Shown in pieces: positions 1-11,669 of a stretch of DNA of 64,000 bases (position 1 is the first letter of the stretch; every line of letters starts with the position of its first letter). The stretch covers positions 7,932,208-7,996,207 of the forward strand of contig JAFMSR010000010.1 in the NCBI GenBank assembly GCA_022818135.1. The letters run 5' to 3'. The stretch is from Saxidomus purpurata. Taxonomy: Eukaryota > Mollusca > Bivalvia > Venerida > Veneridae. The notes beneath the pieces were generated by a model, which was given only the letters and a program-made list of their open reading frames with translations, made no database searches and was not told the origin of the DNA. Made by a program: the position numbers and the translations under genes.

Positions 1-202
1 TTTTTTTTTTCTTTTTTTTATTTCTTTTTTTTTTTTTTCTTTTTTTTTTTCTTTATTTTTTTCTTTTTTTTTTTTTCCCTATTTTCAAATAAAACTTTTT
101 CCTATTTTTCCTTTTCACCCCAATCTCTCCCCTTCCCTTCCCCCCCCTCTTTATCCTTCCCAAATTTTCCCCCCCTTTTTCTCCCCCCATACCCCCCCCC
201 TT

Positions 203-270
<68 letters not shown>

Positions 271-300
271 TTCCCCCCCCCCCCCCCCTTCCCCCACTAT
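1..300. repeat. Low-complexity poly-T/C tract
   Basis: The first ~130 bases are T-runs broken by single C or A, then the sequence turns to almost pure C, including an unbroken run of more than 50 C. This is probably a homopolymer sequencing or assembly artefact at a contig or gap edge rather than biology. No coding potential. Confidence 0.85.
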
Positions 301-759
301 CTTAGTCCAGTGTATACATGAGCTGTAAATAATGTCGGTTAATATGTTAAAATATCAAAAAGAAGATCGCCTGCTCACTTGAAAAGTTCGACCGTTGGTA
401 ATGTTTACCGTTTTATTTTGCAAATGTGCTTAGATTTAAGTAACCTGAATCGAGCAATTTATTTGCGCAAGTACCAGACATAAGTGTTCAAAATTTTATC
501 AAAAAACGTGCTTTCGGGGTCAAACTATTGATACATAAGTAACTAAAGTTAGTTTCCTGGGTATTGTTTATTTTGTTATCTGGTGTACCGGAGTATTGAT
601 ACTAACGTGTACTGAGTATTGGGCATTAAAAGCGTTGTATAAGCTCACTAGAGCACGAAGTACCCAAGGTTGGTAATTGTGATCGCCTGGTGTCCGTCGT
701 ATGTATGTCTGTTTATCGTCTGCGTGTCGTCTGTGCACATTAAACCTTGTATATGCAAA

Positions 760-1180
760 AGAGACTGCATTTTGCACTGGATCTTCAGGACACTTGATCA
801 GAATGACTGCATTCATGTAATCTTTGTCGGTTCGAATATTGGTTATATTGTTTCAAAACTATGTCACGGGGTCAAATCATAGAAAAAACATTTTGTATGC
901 AGCAAAGGTTCCATTTTACATTCGACCATGAAATCAGTCAGTATGATTGCTTTGATGAAATTTAGGTCGAGTACGAATATGAATCATGTTGGGTCAAAAA
1001 TTAGGTCACTGGATCAAATAATAGAAAACCCTTGTGTATGTAATAGATGTTTCATTTTTCATTGAATCTTCATGACCGTTAGTCAGAATCACTTTCTTGA
1101 TGATTTCTAGTTTGAGAGTGCATATGGATCATCTTTGGTCCAAATAAAATCATAGAAAAATCTTGTGTATGCAATATTCT
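760..1180 (+). repeat. Diverged tandem repeat, ~140-bp unit
   Basis: About three diverged copies of one unit. Each has a 'ggtcaaatcatagaaaa' type start, then 'cttgtgtatgcaat', then a 'catgaaa..agtcagaat..' segment and 'gaatatg.atcat.ttgg'. Repeat starts are near 861, 1003 and 1137, with a partial copy before 861. This arrangement is common in bivalve intergenic DNA. No long ORF crosses it. Confidence 0.7.
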
Positions 1181-1611
1181 ATGTTAATTGTTGTATCTAT
1201 TTTAATTAATCAAGTTACAGTATGATATGTTGCATATCCAAAATCAATTCTATTTCTACAAAATAATTTGAATTTACACATCCCGGAAAACTTAATATTC
1301 ACATCACGGGCACGTGTTTAAATGTGCTTTGTATATTCACGTTGAATGCCCTTGTATACATCGAACAAAGCGTGTGATGTCTGAGGGAAGGATGATCCAT
1401 TTCAGCTTTGACAATATCAATACACGGGATAATGATATTTTGTACAAACCAGAAAATCTGACGTAATTGTTTAGATAAAAGTAGGGATTAACGGATCTTT
1501 TTTTCACAGAATTGTGTGATTCATCATTTTAAAACTGTTTGAAAATATATAAGAATCGTTCACCGGTTGCACGTGCAGCCAGTGATAGATTCTTTTTCTT
1601 GCATACCATTT

Positions 1612-2484
1612 TTGTGTCGCCCTTTCGGAGAAAAGGCGATACATAGGGATCGCTTTGTCGGTCCGTTTGTAAGGTCGTCCGTCTGTCCGTCCGTGACACA
1701 AACTTAACGTTGGCTATAACTTTGCCATTCCTTAAGATTTCTTCATCAAACTTTACAATTGTATTGCTTATGACAAAAGGGTCATGGTGCCGCCAAATTT
1801 AGTAGGTCAAGGTCATATTTGACAGAGTTTACCCCTTTTTAACTTGGATTTTATCACGAAAACTTAACGTTGGCTATAACTTTGCCATTTCTTAAGATTT
1901 CTTCATCTAACTTTCAAATTGCATTGCTTATGACATAAGGGTCGTGATGCTGCCAAATTTTGTAGGTCAAGGTCATATTTGACAGAGTTATGCCCCTTTT
2001 TATACTTAGATTTTTACTATAACTTTGCCATTTCTTAAGATTTCTTTATCAAACTTTCAAATTGTATTGCTTATGTCATAAGGGTCGTGATGCTGCCAAA
2101 TTTTGTAGGTCAAGGTCATATTTGACAGAGTTATGCCCCTTTTATACTTAGATTTTTACTATAACTTTGCCATTTCTTAAGATTTCTTTATCAAACTTTC
2201 AAATTGTATTGCTTATGTCAAAAGGGTTGTGATGCCGCCAAATTTTGTGGGCCAAGGTCTTTTGACAGGTAGCCCCTTTTTACCTATTTGTCACAAAATT
2301 ATTTCTATAACTTTCCCCCCCCCCAAAATTCCTCCCCCAACCTCCCCAATTTTTTTTCCTTCTAAGCGTCTCCGCCAAATTTTGTAGGTCAAGGTCATAT
2401 TTGACAGAGTTTTGCCCCTTTTTGTATTTAGATTTTGTCACCAAATTATTGGTTATTCTGACAAAGCGTAAGAGGGCGACACAA
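1612..2484. mobile_element. Non-autonomous TIR element with internal tandem repeats
   Basis: The stretch is bounded by a 12-bp perfect inverted repeat, TTGTGTCGCCCT at 1612-1623 and AGGGCGACACAA at 2473-2484. Inside, a ~130-160 bp block recurs four to five times ('ggctataactttgccatt', 'ttaagatttcttcatcaaac', 'gccaaattttgtaggtcaag', 'gacagagttatgcccc'). A run of C near 2310 interrupts the array. No transposase ORF is present, so it would need to be moved in trans. No target duplication could be fixed by eye. Confidence 0.7.
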
Positions 2485-4415
2485 GTGTTCTACTGAACAC
2501 CCATCTAGTTTAATAATAGTAACAAAATAAAAATAAAAGCCTTTGTAAAATCTTGATAGGGTTAGAATATGGGTTATCTGGGGTAAAAAACTAGGTCTAG
2601 GGTAAAATATGTATCTACATTTCGATAAAAATGAATGTTGTAGCGATTTTGTCATTTGAACGCACGCACGTACGTACAGGCATGCACACACAATGCAGAT
2701 GTGGCAGAAAGTTCCGCTAATTTCATTACCTAAAACAAAACACTGCATTTTATCTTACAACTTATACGCATTTAGACAAATGTTTACTTATCGTAGAGAG
2801 CATTTAAAGTCACTTCATGTCCGAGTCATTGAATTGCTGGTGCGGTACTGCATAATTATTTGGTGAAATTTTAAAAATATAAATGTAATTGTTACATGTG
2901 TGTATAATACTCAAAACGCCGGACAAAACCTTTTATTATACACTTTTATAGTTTGAAATATTAACGTTTAATTTAATAAGACTTGTGCAAAACAAGACTC
3001 TTTATGAATCAATACCTTCAACTAATAACAAATATATACATTTCCCTTTTCAAAAATTTCTTTTTTTACTCATTTCTTGATGCAATACTGAGTACAGTGA
3101 TTCGCTCACTCCGCCAATACTCGGTAAACGTTTAACCAATACCCAGTACAGTAATTGAATTGTTTCGAGAGCCGTATCTTCGCTATACTTTCGTCTAAAA
3201 TGATGAAATTTTGAACATTATTATGTTGTCTTTAGGCAAATGATATGCCCTATTCAGATTATTAATATGTTAATGATTTATCAAATAAAACGGCATAATT
3301 TGCAAACGGTCGAGATTTTTCGAGTGAGCAGGCTATTTGTTTTGGATATTTTCAACATTTCAACATACTTATGTTGCACATCGAGAATACATTCGGCTTG
3401 GACAGTCGTTATCGTATATGAAAAAAACCCACAAATAAACACAATATCATATGCATCAGAGTGAAAAAAGTGTTTTAACTTACCCCGGTTATAACACGTT
3501 CCTCGCGAAAACTTATTATCTGTGCTCACTTTCGCCCCAATATCCGGTGGTCGTTCATCCGCAGTGGTAACTACGAGAGTCTATGGTTTGATAACGAATG
3601 TATTGAAGCTAAACGGAATAACAAACAAGCATTGCATATTTTTAATAGGAGTAAATCGCATGAAAAAGGTACATATTGTGTGATTTTAAGAAAGCTTATA
3701 AATAGAAAGAAACGAGCCCATAAAATTAAAAAGTCAAAAGAATTATGTGAACTTTGGAAAAGAAAACCTAAATACTTTTGGCAACATTTCAAAAAGAAAG
3801 AACATGTATCATCGCCAGGGTCTGACATTCCCGTAAATGAATTTAAGGAGTATTTTGCAAATATGTTCGATGATATCAGAGCCACTGTTATAGATGAGGT
3901 CGATGATTTTAATTCGAATAGTGACATGAATTATAATCAGCCCATTTTTGAAGTATTAATTGATAATATAACCTGCGACGAGGATAGATCAGCTATAAGT
4001 TGTTTAAATCGAAATAAAGCATCTTGTCCAAGTGACAACTAAATGAATATTTCATCGCTTCAGTTGAATTTTAGTTGGCCATATCACAGATTTGTTAAAT
4101 GAAGTCTTTAACTCCGGTCATTTTCCAGAAAATATGGACGTACGGTTACATTGTACCAATTCACAAGAAAGGTGACAAAATTAATCCGAATAATTTCCGT
4201 GGAATAACACTTACTCAGCAATCTCGGAAAATTGTTTACAAGTATATTAACTAGTAGAGTTGAAAAATGGTTCAACGAAAATAATATCTGTCCGATGCCC
4301 GATTCGGTTTTACTAAAGGGTGCAGCACTGTTGATGCAGTGTTTGTCTAACATAATTTAATTGAATATGAATTGTCACGCAAGTTACGTTTACATTGTGC
4401 TTTTATTGACCTTAA

Positions 4416-4850
4416 AGTGACATTATGCGCATCTTACTGCACATGGTGTATTTTTGGTGACAGTTTTATAAAAGCAATTTTCGGTTGCTGTGCATTTAAA
4501 TGTGTTAAACTAATGATAATGCCGCATTAGTAATTGAAATGGTGCTTTAGAAATAAAAATATTGGACTAATAAAACAATAGTACCTTTCTTCGCAGTGAT
4601 CTCCCTTGTGTTATTGTTGTTGTTGGAAGACATCTCGGCAGTGGAAGGGAAGCAACTCCTGCATGCAATTATTATTTTTTAATTGGCTCTCCCAGTCAAA
4701 ATAGGAAAAGTAATATTTGGAAGTTATTATTTCGTACTGGTAGCAGGAAGAGTTTGGTGTATTGGGTTAAAAGCTATTATTTCTTTTACCCTTTTTACAC
4801 ACACCTATTTTAGCTAAATTTTTACTCGAAAAAATGTGCATACTTCCACT
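4416..4850 (+). mobile_element. TTAA-target MITE, copy 1
   Basis: 435 bp between two TTAA tetranucleotides (4412-4415 and 4851-4854). The ends form an imperfect inverted repeat beginning AGTGACATTATGCGCAT on the left and AGTGGAAGTATGCACAT on the right (complement strand). The duplicated TTAA is the signature of piggyBac-superfamily integration. The element has no ORF. It splits the RT codons for L and K of AFIDL/KKAFD, and removing the element plus one TTAA restores the frame exactly. Other copies lie at 5006 and 42138. Confidence 0.88.
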
Positions 4851-5005
4851 TTAAGAAGGCCTTTGACTCCGTATATCACAATGCTTTATGGTTCAAACTA
4901 TTTAATATTGGGCTCCATAGTAAGATACTCAGAATTTTTGAAGCAATGTATTCGGTCGTTAAATCTTGTGTACGATATTGTAATACTTTACTCGGATTTC
5001 TTTAA

Positions 5006-5414
5006 AGTAACATTATGCGCATTTTTTTCTAGTAAAAATCCAGCTGAAATAGGTGTGTGTACAAAAGGGTAGAGGAAATAATAGCTTTTAACCCATTACA
5101 CAAAACTCATCCCGCTACCAATATGAAATAATAACTTTCCAAATATTGATTTTCTTATTTTGACTGGGAGAGTCAATTTCTGCATGTAGGAGTTGCTTCC
5201 CTTCCACTGCCAAAATCTCTACCAGCAACAATAACGACACAATCAACTATCATTTTATCAGTCCGATTTTTTTATTTCTAAAGCACCAACTTTCAAATAC
5301 TAATGCGGCATAATCAGTAATTTAACACATTTAAATGCACAGCAACCAAAAATTGCTTTTATAAAACTGTCACCAAAAATACACTATATGCAGTAAGATG
5401 CGTATAATGTCACT
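5006..5414 (-). mobile_element. TTAA-target MITE, copy 2 (inverted)
   Basis: 409 bp, same family as the element at 4416 but in the opposite orientation, flanked by TTAA at 5002-5005 and 5415-5418. The left end is AGTAACATTATGCGCAT; the right end, complemented, is AGTGACATTATACGCAT. It splits the same RT pseudogene a second time, between SDFF and NISIGLRQ, and removal restores the frame. The two copies point at each other 155 bp apart and could form a long hairpin in single-stranded DNA or RNA. Confidence 0.88.
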
Positions 5415-5473
5415 TTAACATTTCAATAGGACTTCGACAGCTCTGAAAAAATAAAAAATATGTAATATTTTTT

Positions 5474-5755
5474 TGCCAAAAATATGAAAAAGTGTGGAAC
5501 GAACAATGTAGGGGCGACAATTTTCAAAGCAAAATAACTGCAAAGTTGACGCATTTAGCGTCAATTGCGAAAAAACGGGTGGGGGGGGGGGGTCAGTCTT
5601 TCTTTTCGTGCTACTAAAACTATTTGAAGTGGGAAAAACATGAGAAACGTTGACGTAAAATACAAGATTTGCATGACGTAACGAGCAAATACTGACGTTT
5701 TCTGACGTTTCTTGTAAAATTGAATTGCTAGCGTTGTTGCTTTATTATGCATAAT
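5474..5755 (-). repeat. Interspersed repeat, arm 1 of an inverted pair
   Basis: This segment recurs in inverted orientation at 8026-9310. Shared blocks include 'aaaaagtgtggaacgaa', 'gacaattttcaaagcaaaat', 'cgtgc.a..aaaactattt', 'gaagtgggaaaaacatga' and 'ctagcgttgttgct'. A G-run at 5580-5592 is embedded. No coding potential recognised. Confidence 0.7.
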
Positions 5756-5789
5756 TATTTTAGATCGATTATTCGCAGTGATCAAGGTA

Positions 5790-6900
5790 CCAATTTACTG
5801 TTATCCGCCATACAAACGTGCATTTTTAAATAAAATATTACGTTTTCTTCATATTAAAGAAGCTTCAAAGACTTCAAGTTGTCTTTTCTCTGCCAATATT
5901 GCTTAATATCGTGTACACAATAAGTAAATTGTGTATCGATATAAATATCAAATTAAGAAGTAAAAGGCTACTGGTTGAAACACACTTCAATCGTCTTTGT
6001 TTAGACTGATGAACAAAAATCTTTTACATTATACTTTAAGAAGCAAACACATACTTTCTTAGGAAGATTACTAAATGGATTTTTTAAAACACGAAATGAC
6101 TACTCTATATTATAGTGTTTAGTACATGTATAATAATATTAGCGAGTGTCGCAAAAAGTGTACGATTTACGGTAATACTGGCCAGGAGTTGTACAGTATT
6201 GTGGGCTTCATGGAGCGCTTACCTATAAATGCATCGAAAAAAACATTGGAAGGCAGAAGTCAGGACTAGGACCTTTACTTTACGTACGACGACATCGGCT
6301 AGCAATGCAAACTTCGAACGCCTCAAAACACCCGGCTGCCATCGCAACAACCCCAAGACATGAATTTTGAAGATAACGCTAATTTATAATAATAAATTAG
6401 TCTCAAAACATTTATATTAGTAATTTAAAGATGACAGTTTTTCGCAAACATCAGTGTACATGAACTTAATTTGCTGAGATAATCAGATACATGCTAGTAA
6501 AATATGCTTTATTATCTGCATGGAGAAGGCAAAGATACGAAAGTTATCAAGCGGACACAGGGCTTCAGGATGTATTCAACAGTAGTAACCCCAACAATTT
6601 ACCTCGGATCTTTTTCCCTTGGTAATTCTATTTGCAGTACAGTCCTTTTATTGGATCATACATGTCTTGTACTTTATAAAGACAACCCCAGTCGGCTCAA
6701 TATTTTTTAATTCATACCCGTATTTTGATGTCAGGAAAACGTGCGGTAACAGCGATGTTTTATTGAATTTTGGTCCGACTTTGCCCAATCACACTATCAT
6801 TCATTTATTTCCCTTTATTTTTGGGTTAGATTCTTAATAAGAGGCGTATAATGTTTTTATCAATTCTTGACAGCAAACGCAACTTTTGGCATTTGGAAAT
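5790..6900. other. Unannotated intergenic stretch
   Basis: AT-rich sequence with only short ORFs lacking recognisable motifs. I see no gene, RNA or clear repeat boundary here. Confidence 0.5.
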
Positions 6901-6936
6901 TAAAAATACAGTTCCTGTGGAAACTGCAGGATACTT

Positions 6937-7141
6937 ATTTATTTATTCTCGATTGCGAAGCAAGTTCTTACAACTTAGATAATCGCTCTGGAGACTCATT
7001 CCAGATTAAATCAATCACGAAGAGAGAGAGACAATGTGTAAATATTTGTGTCTTGCCTATGGGCACAACCGCCGTGGCACTGGTGGGGATCGAACCAGTA
7101 CCTTCCGATCCTGAGGCGACCGCGTCCTCCTGTGCCACGAC
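6937..7141 (-). mobile_element. tRNA-derived SINE, copy 1
   Basis: Read on the minus strand, the head at ~7138-7070 has a tRNA-like box A (TGGCACAGGAGG) and a canonical box B (GGTTCGATCCC). A body with 'caagacacaaat', 'tctggaatgagtctc' and 'gtaagaacttg' follows, and it ends in a 'gagaataaataaat' tail. The same order of blocks recurs at 16598-16812 on the plus strand, which defines a family about 205-215 bp long. The tRNA part lacks a paired acceptor stem, so it is a SINE and not a tRNA gene. Confidence 0.8.
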
Positions 7142-8025
7142 GTCTCAACTGAAGGGAAACTACAGACACATAGAATCAACGGACGGGCGAAGACAAATTT
7201 AAAACATTATTCTTTACTATTCTATAGCACATACCGCTGTTTTCATTTCGTTTTTGCAGAAAACAGAAAATAATGTAGTTTTATATCCGGGTATAATGAG
7301 AAGTATTTTCTGAACTGTTTCCTATGAAAAGAAAAATTGTTAAAACTGAGACAGCATTTCATTATAATAAAAGTGATGGCTTAAATGCTGTTGTGATATA
7401 TGGTTTGTCTCTTAGTACATGTATGTTAAAGATATTTAAACTGTAATTATATAATATGTAACCCGATTGAATCGCTCGTCTGGTATTGAAAATGCTGTTC
7501 GCGTTTTTTCTTGCGTGCTACTGTATCAGGAAGTTTATTGTTGTTCAATTTATATCTCTCCGGAAAACAACTAGGTATCTTTTATGCCAGCATTGACTAA
7601 GTCGATTCTGTAAGTAAGAGTAATTTATAAAACACCGTATCAAAGTTGAGGTAAAAACTCTATATAAAACGTGCATACTGGCAAGCATCACTCGACCGAA
7701 ATCCAGCCATGCACACTGTTGTCCTGTGCATATCCGCGCCCATTCTTATATAGAAGATACTGTATTTACGATAGGCTAAATGCGGCAAGTAAAATGATAT
7801 TTCTTATTCAGTTTTACGTCGAATGTTTTCTTTATTGTGTTTATTAATGTAACATTATACCACAACAGATCCTTGTTACAAGTAAATAAAATGGTGTCGA
7901 ACTAGTTTGTAGCACAGATCAATTGTTATCATTTTATCAAAATACGGTGTCCATTCAGATTTAACATTTAAGTATCGGCTGCAAAGTATATTAACCATAG
8001 AAGGATCGATCTAAAGTGACTTCTG

Positions 8026-9310
8026 CATAATACAGCAACAACGCTAGTAATTTATTGTAAAAAGAAACGTCTGAAAACGTCATTAACGTCTCGTTGCGCC
8101 ATGCCAATCTTGAATTTTACGTCAGCGTTGTTCATGTTTTTCCCACTTCAAAATAGTTTCGGTGGCACGAAAAGAAGGACGGTTACGCCCTTTTTTAGCT
8201 CGACTTTTCTATGAAAAGGGGAGCTATCCTACTCGCCCCGGCGTCGGCGTCGGCGTCTGCGTCGGCGTCGGCGTTGGCGTCACACCTTGGTTAAGTTTTT
8301 CGTACCACCCCACTTTATTTCAAAAGTATTAGAGGTATGGCTTTAAAACTTACCATACTTGTTTACCATCATAACCTCCATCTACAGACAAGAGTACATA
8401 ACTCTGTCAAGGTTTTTGACAGAATTATGGCCCTTTTTGACTTAGAAAGTGTATTGAGCTTGGTTAAGTTTTCGTACCACCTCACTTTTATTTCAAAACC
8501 ATTGGAGGTATTGCTTTGAAACTAACCATACTTGTTTACCATCCGACCTTCATCAACAGACAAGAGGACATACTCTGTCAAGGTTTTTGACAAATTATGC
8601 CCCTTTTTGACTTAGAAAATACATTGAATATGGGTAAAATCCACTTATTGCCTTAACCCTTTGAGATATTGCTTTGAAACTTTTAATGCTATTTCACATC
8701 ATTACCCCCTTCTGTACGCAAGAGAAGGTAACTCTGTCAGGGATTTGTTTTTAAAAATTATCGACTTAGAATCTTGGTTAAGTTTTTCGTACCAGTCCAC
8801 TTTTTGACTGAACTGTTTGAGATTTAATTTGAAAGTTGGAATACTTGTTTACCATCATGATTCCCAAACATGGGCAGGAAAAGGTAATTCTGTCAAGGTT
8901 TTATTTGAATTATGGCCCTTTTTGACTTAGAAACTCAGTTAAAATTTTCATTCTTGTCCACTTATTAACTTAACCATTTGAGAATTACTTTGATATTACC
9001 ATTGTAAGACCTATCTGTAAGCAAAAGAAGATAACTCTGTGAAAAACTTTCTTGATTTGTACTTAGAAATTCCTAGTTAAAGTCTTGTGTGCCCTTAACT
9101 GTCAAAGTTTTGTTTTATTGGCAAGCACTAAAAAAGTCGAGCATGCTGTCCTACTGACAGCTCTTGTTATTTGATAAAATTGCTGTTAAAAATAATCCCT
9201 CGAGCCGTTTTTTCGCAGTTGACGCTAAATGCTTCAACTTTGCAGTTATTTTGCTTTGAAAATTGTCGCACCTACAGGATTCGTTCCACACTTTTTCATA
9301 TGTTTGGGAA
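8026..9310 (+). repeat. Interspersed repeat, arm 2, interrupted by a second element
   Basis: The outer parts (about 8026-8193 and 9192-9310) are the reverse complement of 5474-5755. The homology is broken in the middle by about 1 kb of a different element (8195-9166), giving a nested insertion. Confidence 0.65.
8195..9166. mobile_element. Nested 'GCTCGACTTTT' TIR element
   Basis: It begins AGCTCGACTTTTCTATGAAA and ends in a sequence whose complement is TGCTCGACTTTTTTAGTG, giving an 11-bp terminal inverted repeat GCTCGACTTTT, with a 'gagctatcctact' / 'gagctgtcagtaggac' echo next to it. A (GGCGTC)n-like array lies at 8238-8282. The rest is five or so diverged ~190-bp blocks ('cttggttaagttttcgtacca', 'aactctgtcaaggttttt', 'tatgcccctttttgacttag'). 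No transposase ORF. Confidence 0.7.
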
Positions 9311-10207
9311 AAAAATATTAGATTTTTTTTCAGATGGATAAATGATTCGACATTACATATATGAAAGTTAGATCGTTTCGTTACCTACACAGACAGAGAT
9401 ACACGTGTATTGAAAATAACACGAAAGTTGACGAAAATTCACCCCCGCTAGGTGCCGCTTTTAACTCAGTTTCCATGGAAATATCACTTCACCGTATTAT
9501 TTCTACAAAGTCAATTAGTCACGGGGTTGTCATGCAAACAATCTTAAATATGCGTTGCCTTTTAACAAAATGACCCGACTTCTTGGGGAAACCCGCGAGC
9601 TACCTTAAATTACATTAAATCAATAAAACAAATAGCCCATACTCATAATTATATTGATGCGTAATAAATTACTTTGTAACAAAATTAAGCGGACAATTTT
9701 CAATTACTTAAATAATAGCGTGTTGTGATCCCGACGTTTTTAACAAGATGAACAAATAACGAAATTAAAGGAATAAAGGAGTATTTGAGCCGATTCATAG
9801 ATATGCCGTCCTCATAAGTATACAATGTTTGGCATAGCTTCATTGTCACGGCTGTGAGGTCAACTAGTCATCACAGTTACATGCTCAGTGTGGAGGAAAA
9901 TACTTTTCGAAATTAAAAAGTAGTATCTAAACACTGTATGGTATCGTTTAATCAAAATATATCAAATATATAAAAAACTGATTAAATTGTAACATTTTAC
10001 TTACTTGATCGCTGTAGTCTAACACTACACCATTCAGTGAACATTTGGTGCCTTTTTTAAAAAACAAATACACATACTGTTTGTTTTTCTTAGCATGTTA
10101 TTCATAAAGAGGGGTCTAATATTTCAAAGATTTATTAAAAGCTACTCGTTAACAGTTTTTCGGTGTACGAATTAAAATTCTGCAAAATTATATACATGTA
10201 CTACAAT

Positions 10208-10243
10208 CACGGACCTACATACAATGTGTATATAGGTCCGTGA
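10208..10243. repeat. Short perfect-stem palindrome
   Basis: TCACGGACCTA and its complement TAGGTCCGTGA flank a short AT-rich loop ('catacaatgtgtata'). It is probably the end or relic of a foldback MITE. It is too short, and lacks a T-tract, to be called a regulatory hairpin. Confidence 0.55.
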
Positions 10244-10931
10244 CTTAAACATAAAATGTTAAAGTAATGTCACTAAACGGCGCCATTTTATTGGCCGTAC
10301 ATGTACCACAGCATGTTTGATATAGCAGAGATACAACTTCTAAACCCAATCATTATTTGTAGAAATACGACTTGTAATCGCGCTAATCACAAATCCCGCA
10401 GACAAAACATCAACGAAAATTCAATGTATTGCGAAAATTAAAGGCCGCGAATGTTTCTACATATACAATACTAGTATGCAAATATGTAAACTAAATGACT
10501 CAACATACCTCCAAATGTCATTTATATATATATTTATATACTTATTTGAACAGCGATAGTTGACGAGATAAGTGAAAGGAGGAAATAAATTATCAAATGA
10601 CATCGTTTCTTAGAAAACCCGCGATTACAGACAAAGCCGTGAAATGTAAAACCGGAAGAAAACCGTAGAAAGATGCCCAAGTCCATTTAAGAAAATTAGA
10701 AGGACCAATATAAGCATGACAATCATTATTACAGGCACGATCTTAAACCATTAATTGTAACATACCGTATGCACCAGGACATGGTTAAAATGCAACATGA
10801 GAATACAATCTGTTTATCTGTTTCACCACTTCGTCACATGAATTTGGGTATTTTTGGCTAAGTATAAAATATCGTGTGTATAGGTTCATACAAGTTAATG
10901 AACAAATTCTATTTCCTCTACATCGATTTAA

Positions 10932-11665
10932 GGTAGTGGGGGTCTAAAGGAAACTATTCCAAAACACATTAACTTACTATTTTTATAATCTTCATCTGTT
11001 AACGGACTATTGTGCAAAATTTCGTTTTTTGTTGCCCTACTACTAAAGAAATACTGGCCATATTTAAAAGTACCCTAAAAGTTAAAATAGGTATGTTCGC
11101 AAGTATTTATTTGCATTTATTTTTATTCTAGGTTCAAAAAGTATTACAAGCTTAATATGTGGAACAAAAATATGCAATAATGCCAAAAACTAGAGTATAC
11201 AATTTACCTAATTTTGCCCCGAGACATATCCCACATGTAAATATTCAAGACTATAGCAAACTATAGGGACATCATTTATTTAAGGAGTATATGAACTGCA
11301 GTATAAGAAAAAATGAAAGTGTTTTACCCTCTACTTTTTGAGATATTGAACTTTTAAAATGAGCACGTTCAATATTCATATTTTCACGTAATAGAACCGT
11401 AAGATTAAATTAATTAAGGATAATTAATATACAGTTTTCAAATCTTGTAAAATGGCATAATTTTTCATGTTATTTAATGTAATTACTAAAAGATAAAATA
11501 ACGAAAAAAAAAAGGTTGACGTCTACGGGGTTTGAACCCAGGACCTCTTGATCTCAAAGCAGACGCCATAACCACTGCACCAAAATACAAAACAGACACA
11601 ACCATGAAATCCAAAGTATTCCAAATGGTCATTAAACAGGAAGTATTCATTACACCCCCACTACC
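10932..11665. mobile_element. Second TTAA-target TIR element carrying a tRNA-like head
   Basis: 734 bp between TTAA at 10928-10931 and TTAA at 11666-11669. Terminal inverted repeats are GGTAGTGGGGGT at the left and ACCCCCACTACC at the right, 12 bp and perfect. The duplicated TTAA again indicates piggyBac-type integration, but the termini are unrelated to the AGTG family at 4416. No transposase ORF. A tRNA-like stretch sits at 11514-11583 inside it. Confidence 0.82.
11514..11583 (-). repeat. tRNA-like sequence inside a MITE
   Basis: On the minus strand it has box A TGGTGCAGTGG and box B GGTTCAAACCC about 35 nt apart. The bases on either side do not pair as a seven-base acceptor stem and the T-stem is imperfect, so I read it as a tRNA-derived relic and not a functional tRNA gene. 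A pol III transcript starting here would run through the element's left half. Confidence 0.6.
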
Positions 11666-11669
11666 TTAA

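Larger units (their letters stand above)
3571..5462 (+). pseudogene. Decayed non-LTR retrotransposon reverse transcriptase
   Basis: The longest open stretch (3632-4042) reads as the linker before a LINE reverse transcriptase: RKRAHKIKKSKELCELWKRK, then FWQHFKKK and EFKEYFANMFDD. Across frameshifts it continues into RT blocks: GKLFTSILTSRVEKWFNENN (near 4225-4280), FGFTKG.STVDAVF (near 4305-4350), AFIDL at 4398-4415, KKAFDSVYHNALWFKL from 4855, and SDFF near 4995. Removing two inserted MITEs joins AFIDL to KKAFDSVYH and SDFF to NISIGLRQ. The sequence then ends, with no YxDD block. Stops and frameshifts are numerous, so the copy is dead. Clade (CR1/L2- or RTE-like) is not decidable by eye. Confidence 0.85.

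Noticed and set aside
190..300. Biological poly-C tract
   Set aside because: More than 50 C in a row after degenerate T/C text at the very edge of the window is more likely a sequencing or gap-fill artefact.
3571..3927. 118-codon minus-strand ORF
   Set aside because: Shadow of the plus-strand reverse-transcriptase linker region, which has clear LINE-type content.
11514..11583. Functional tRNA gene on the minus strand
   Set aside because: Boxes A and B are good, but the flanks do not form an acceptor stem and the sequence sits inside a transposable element.
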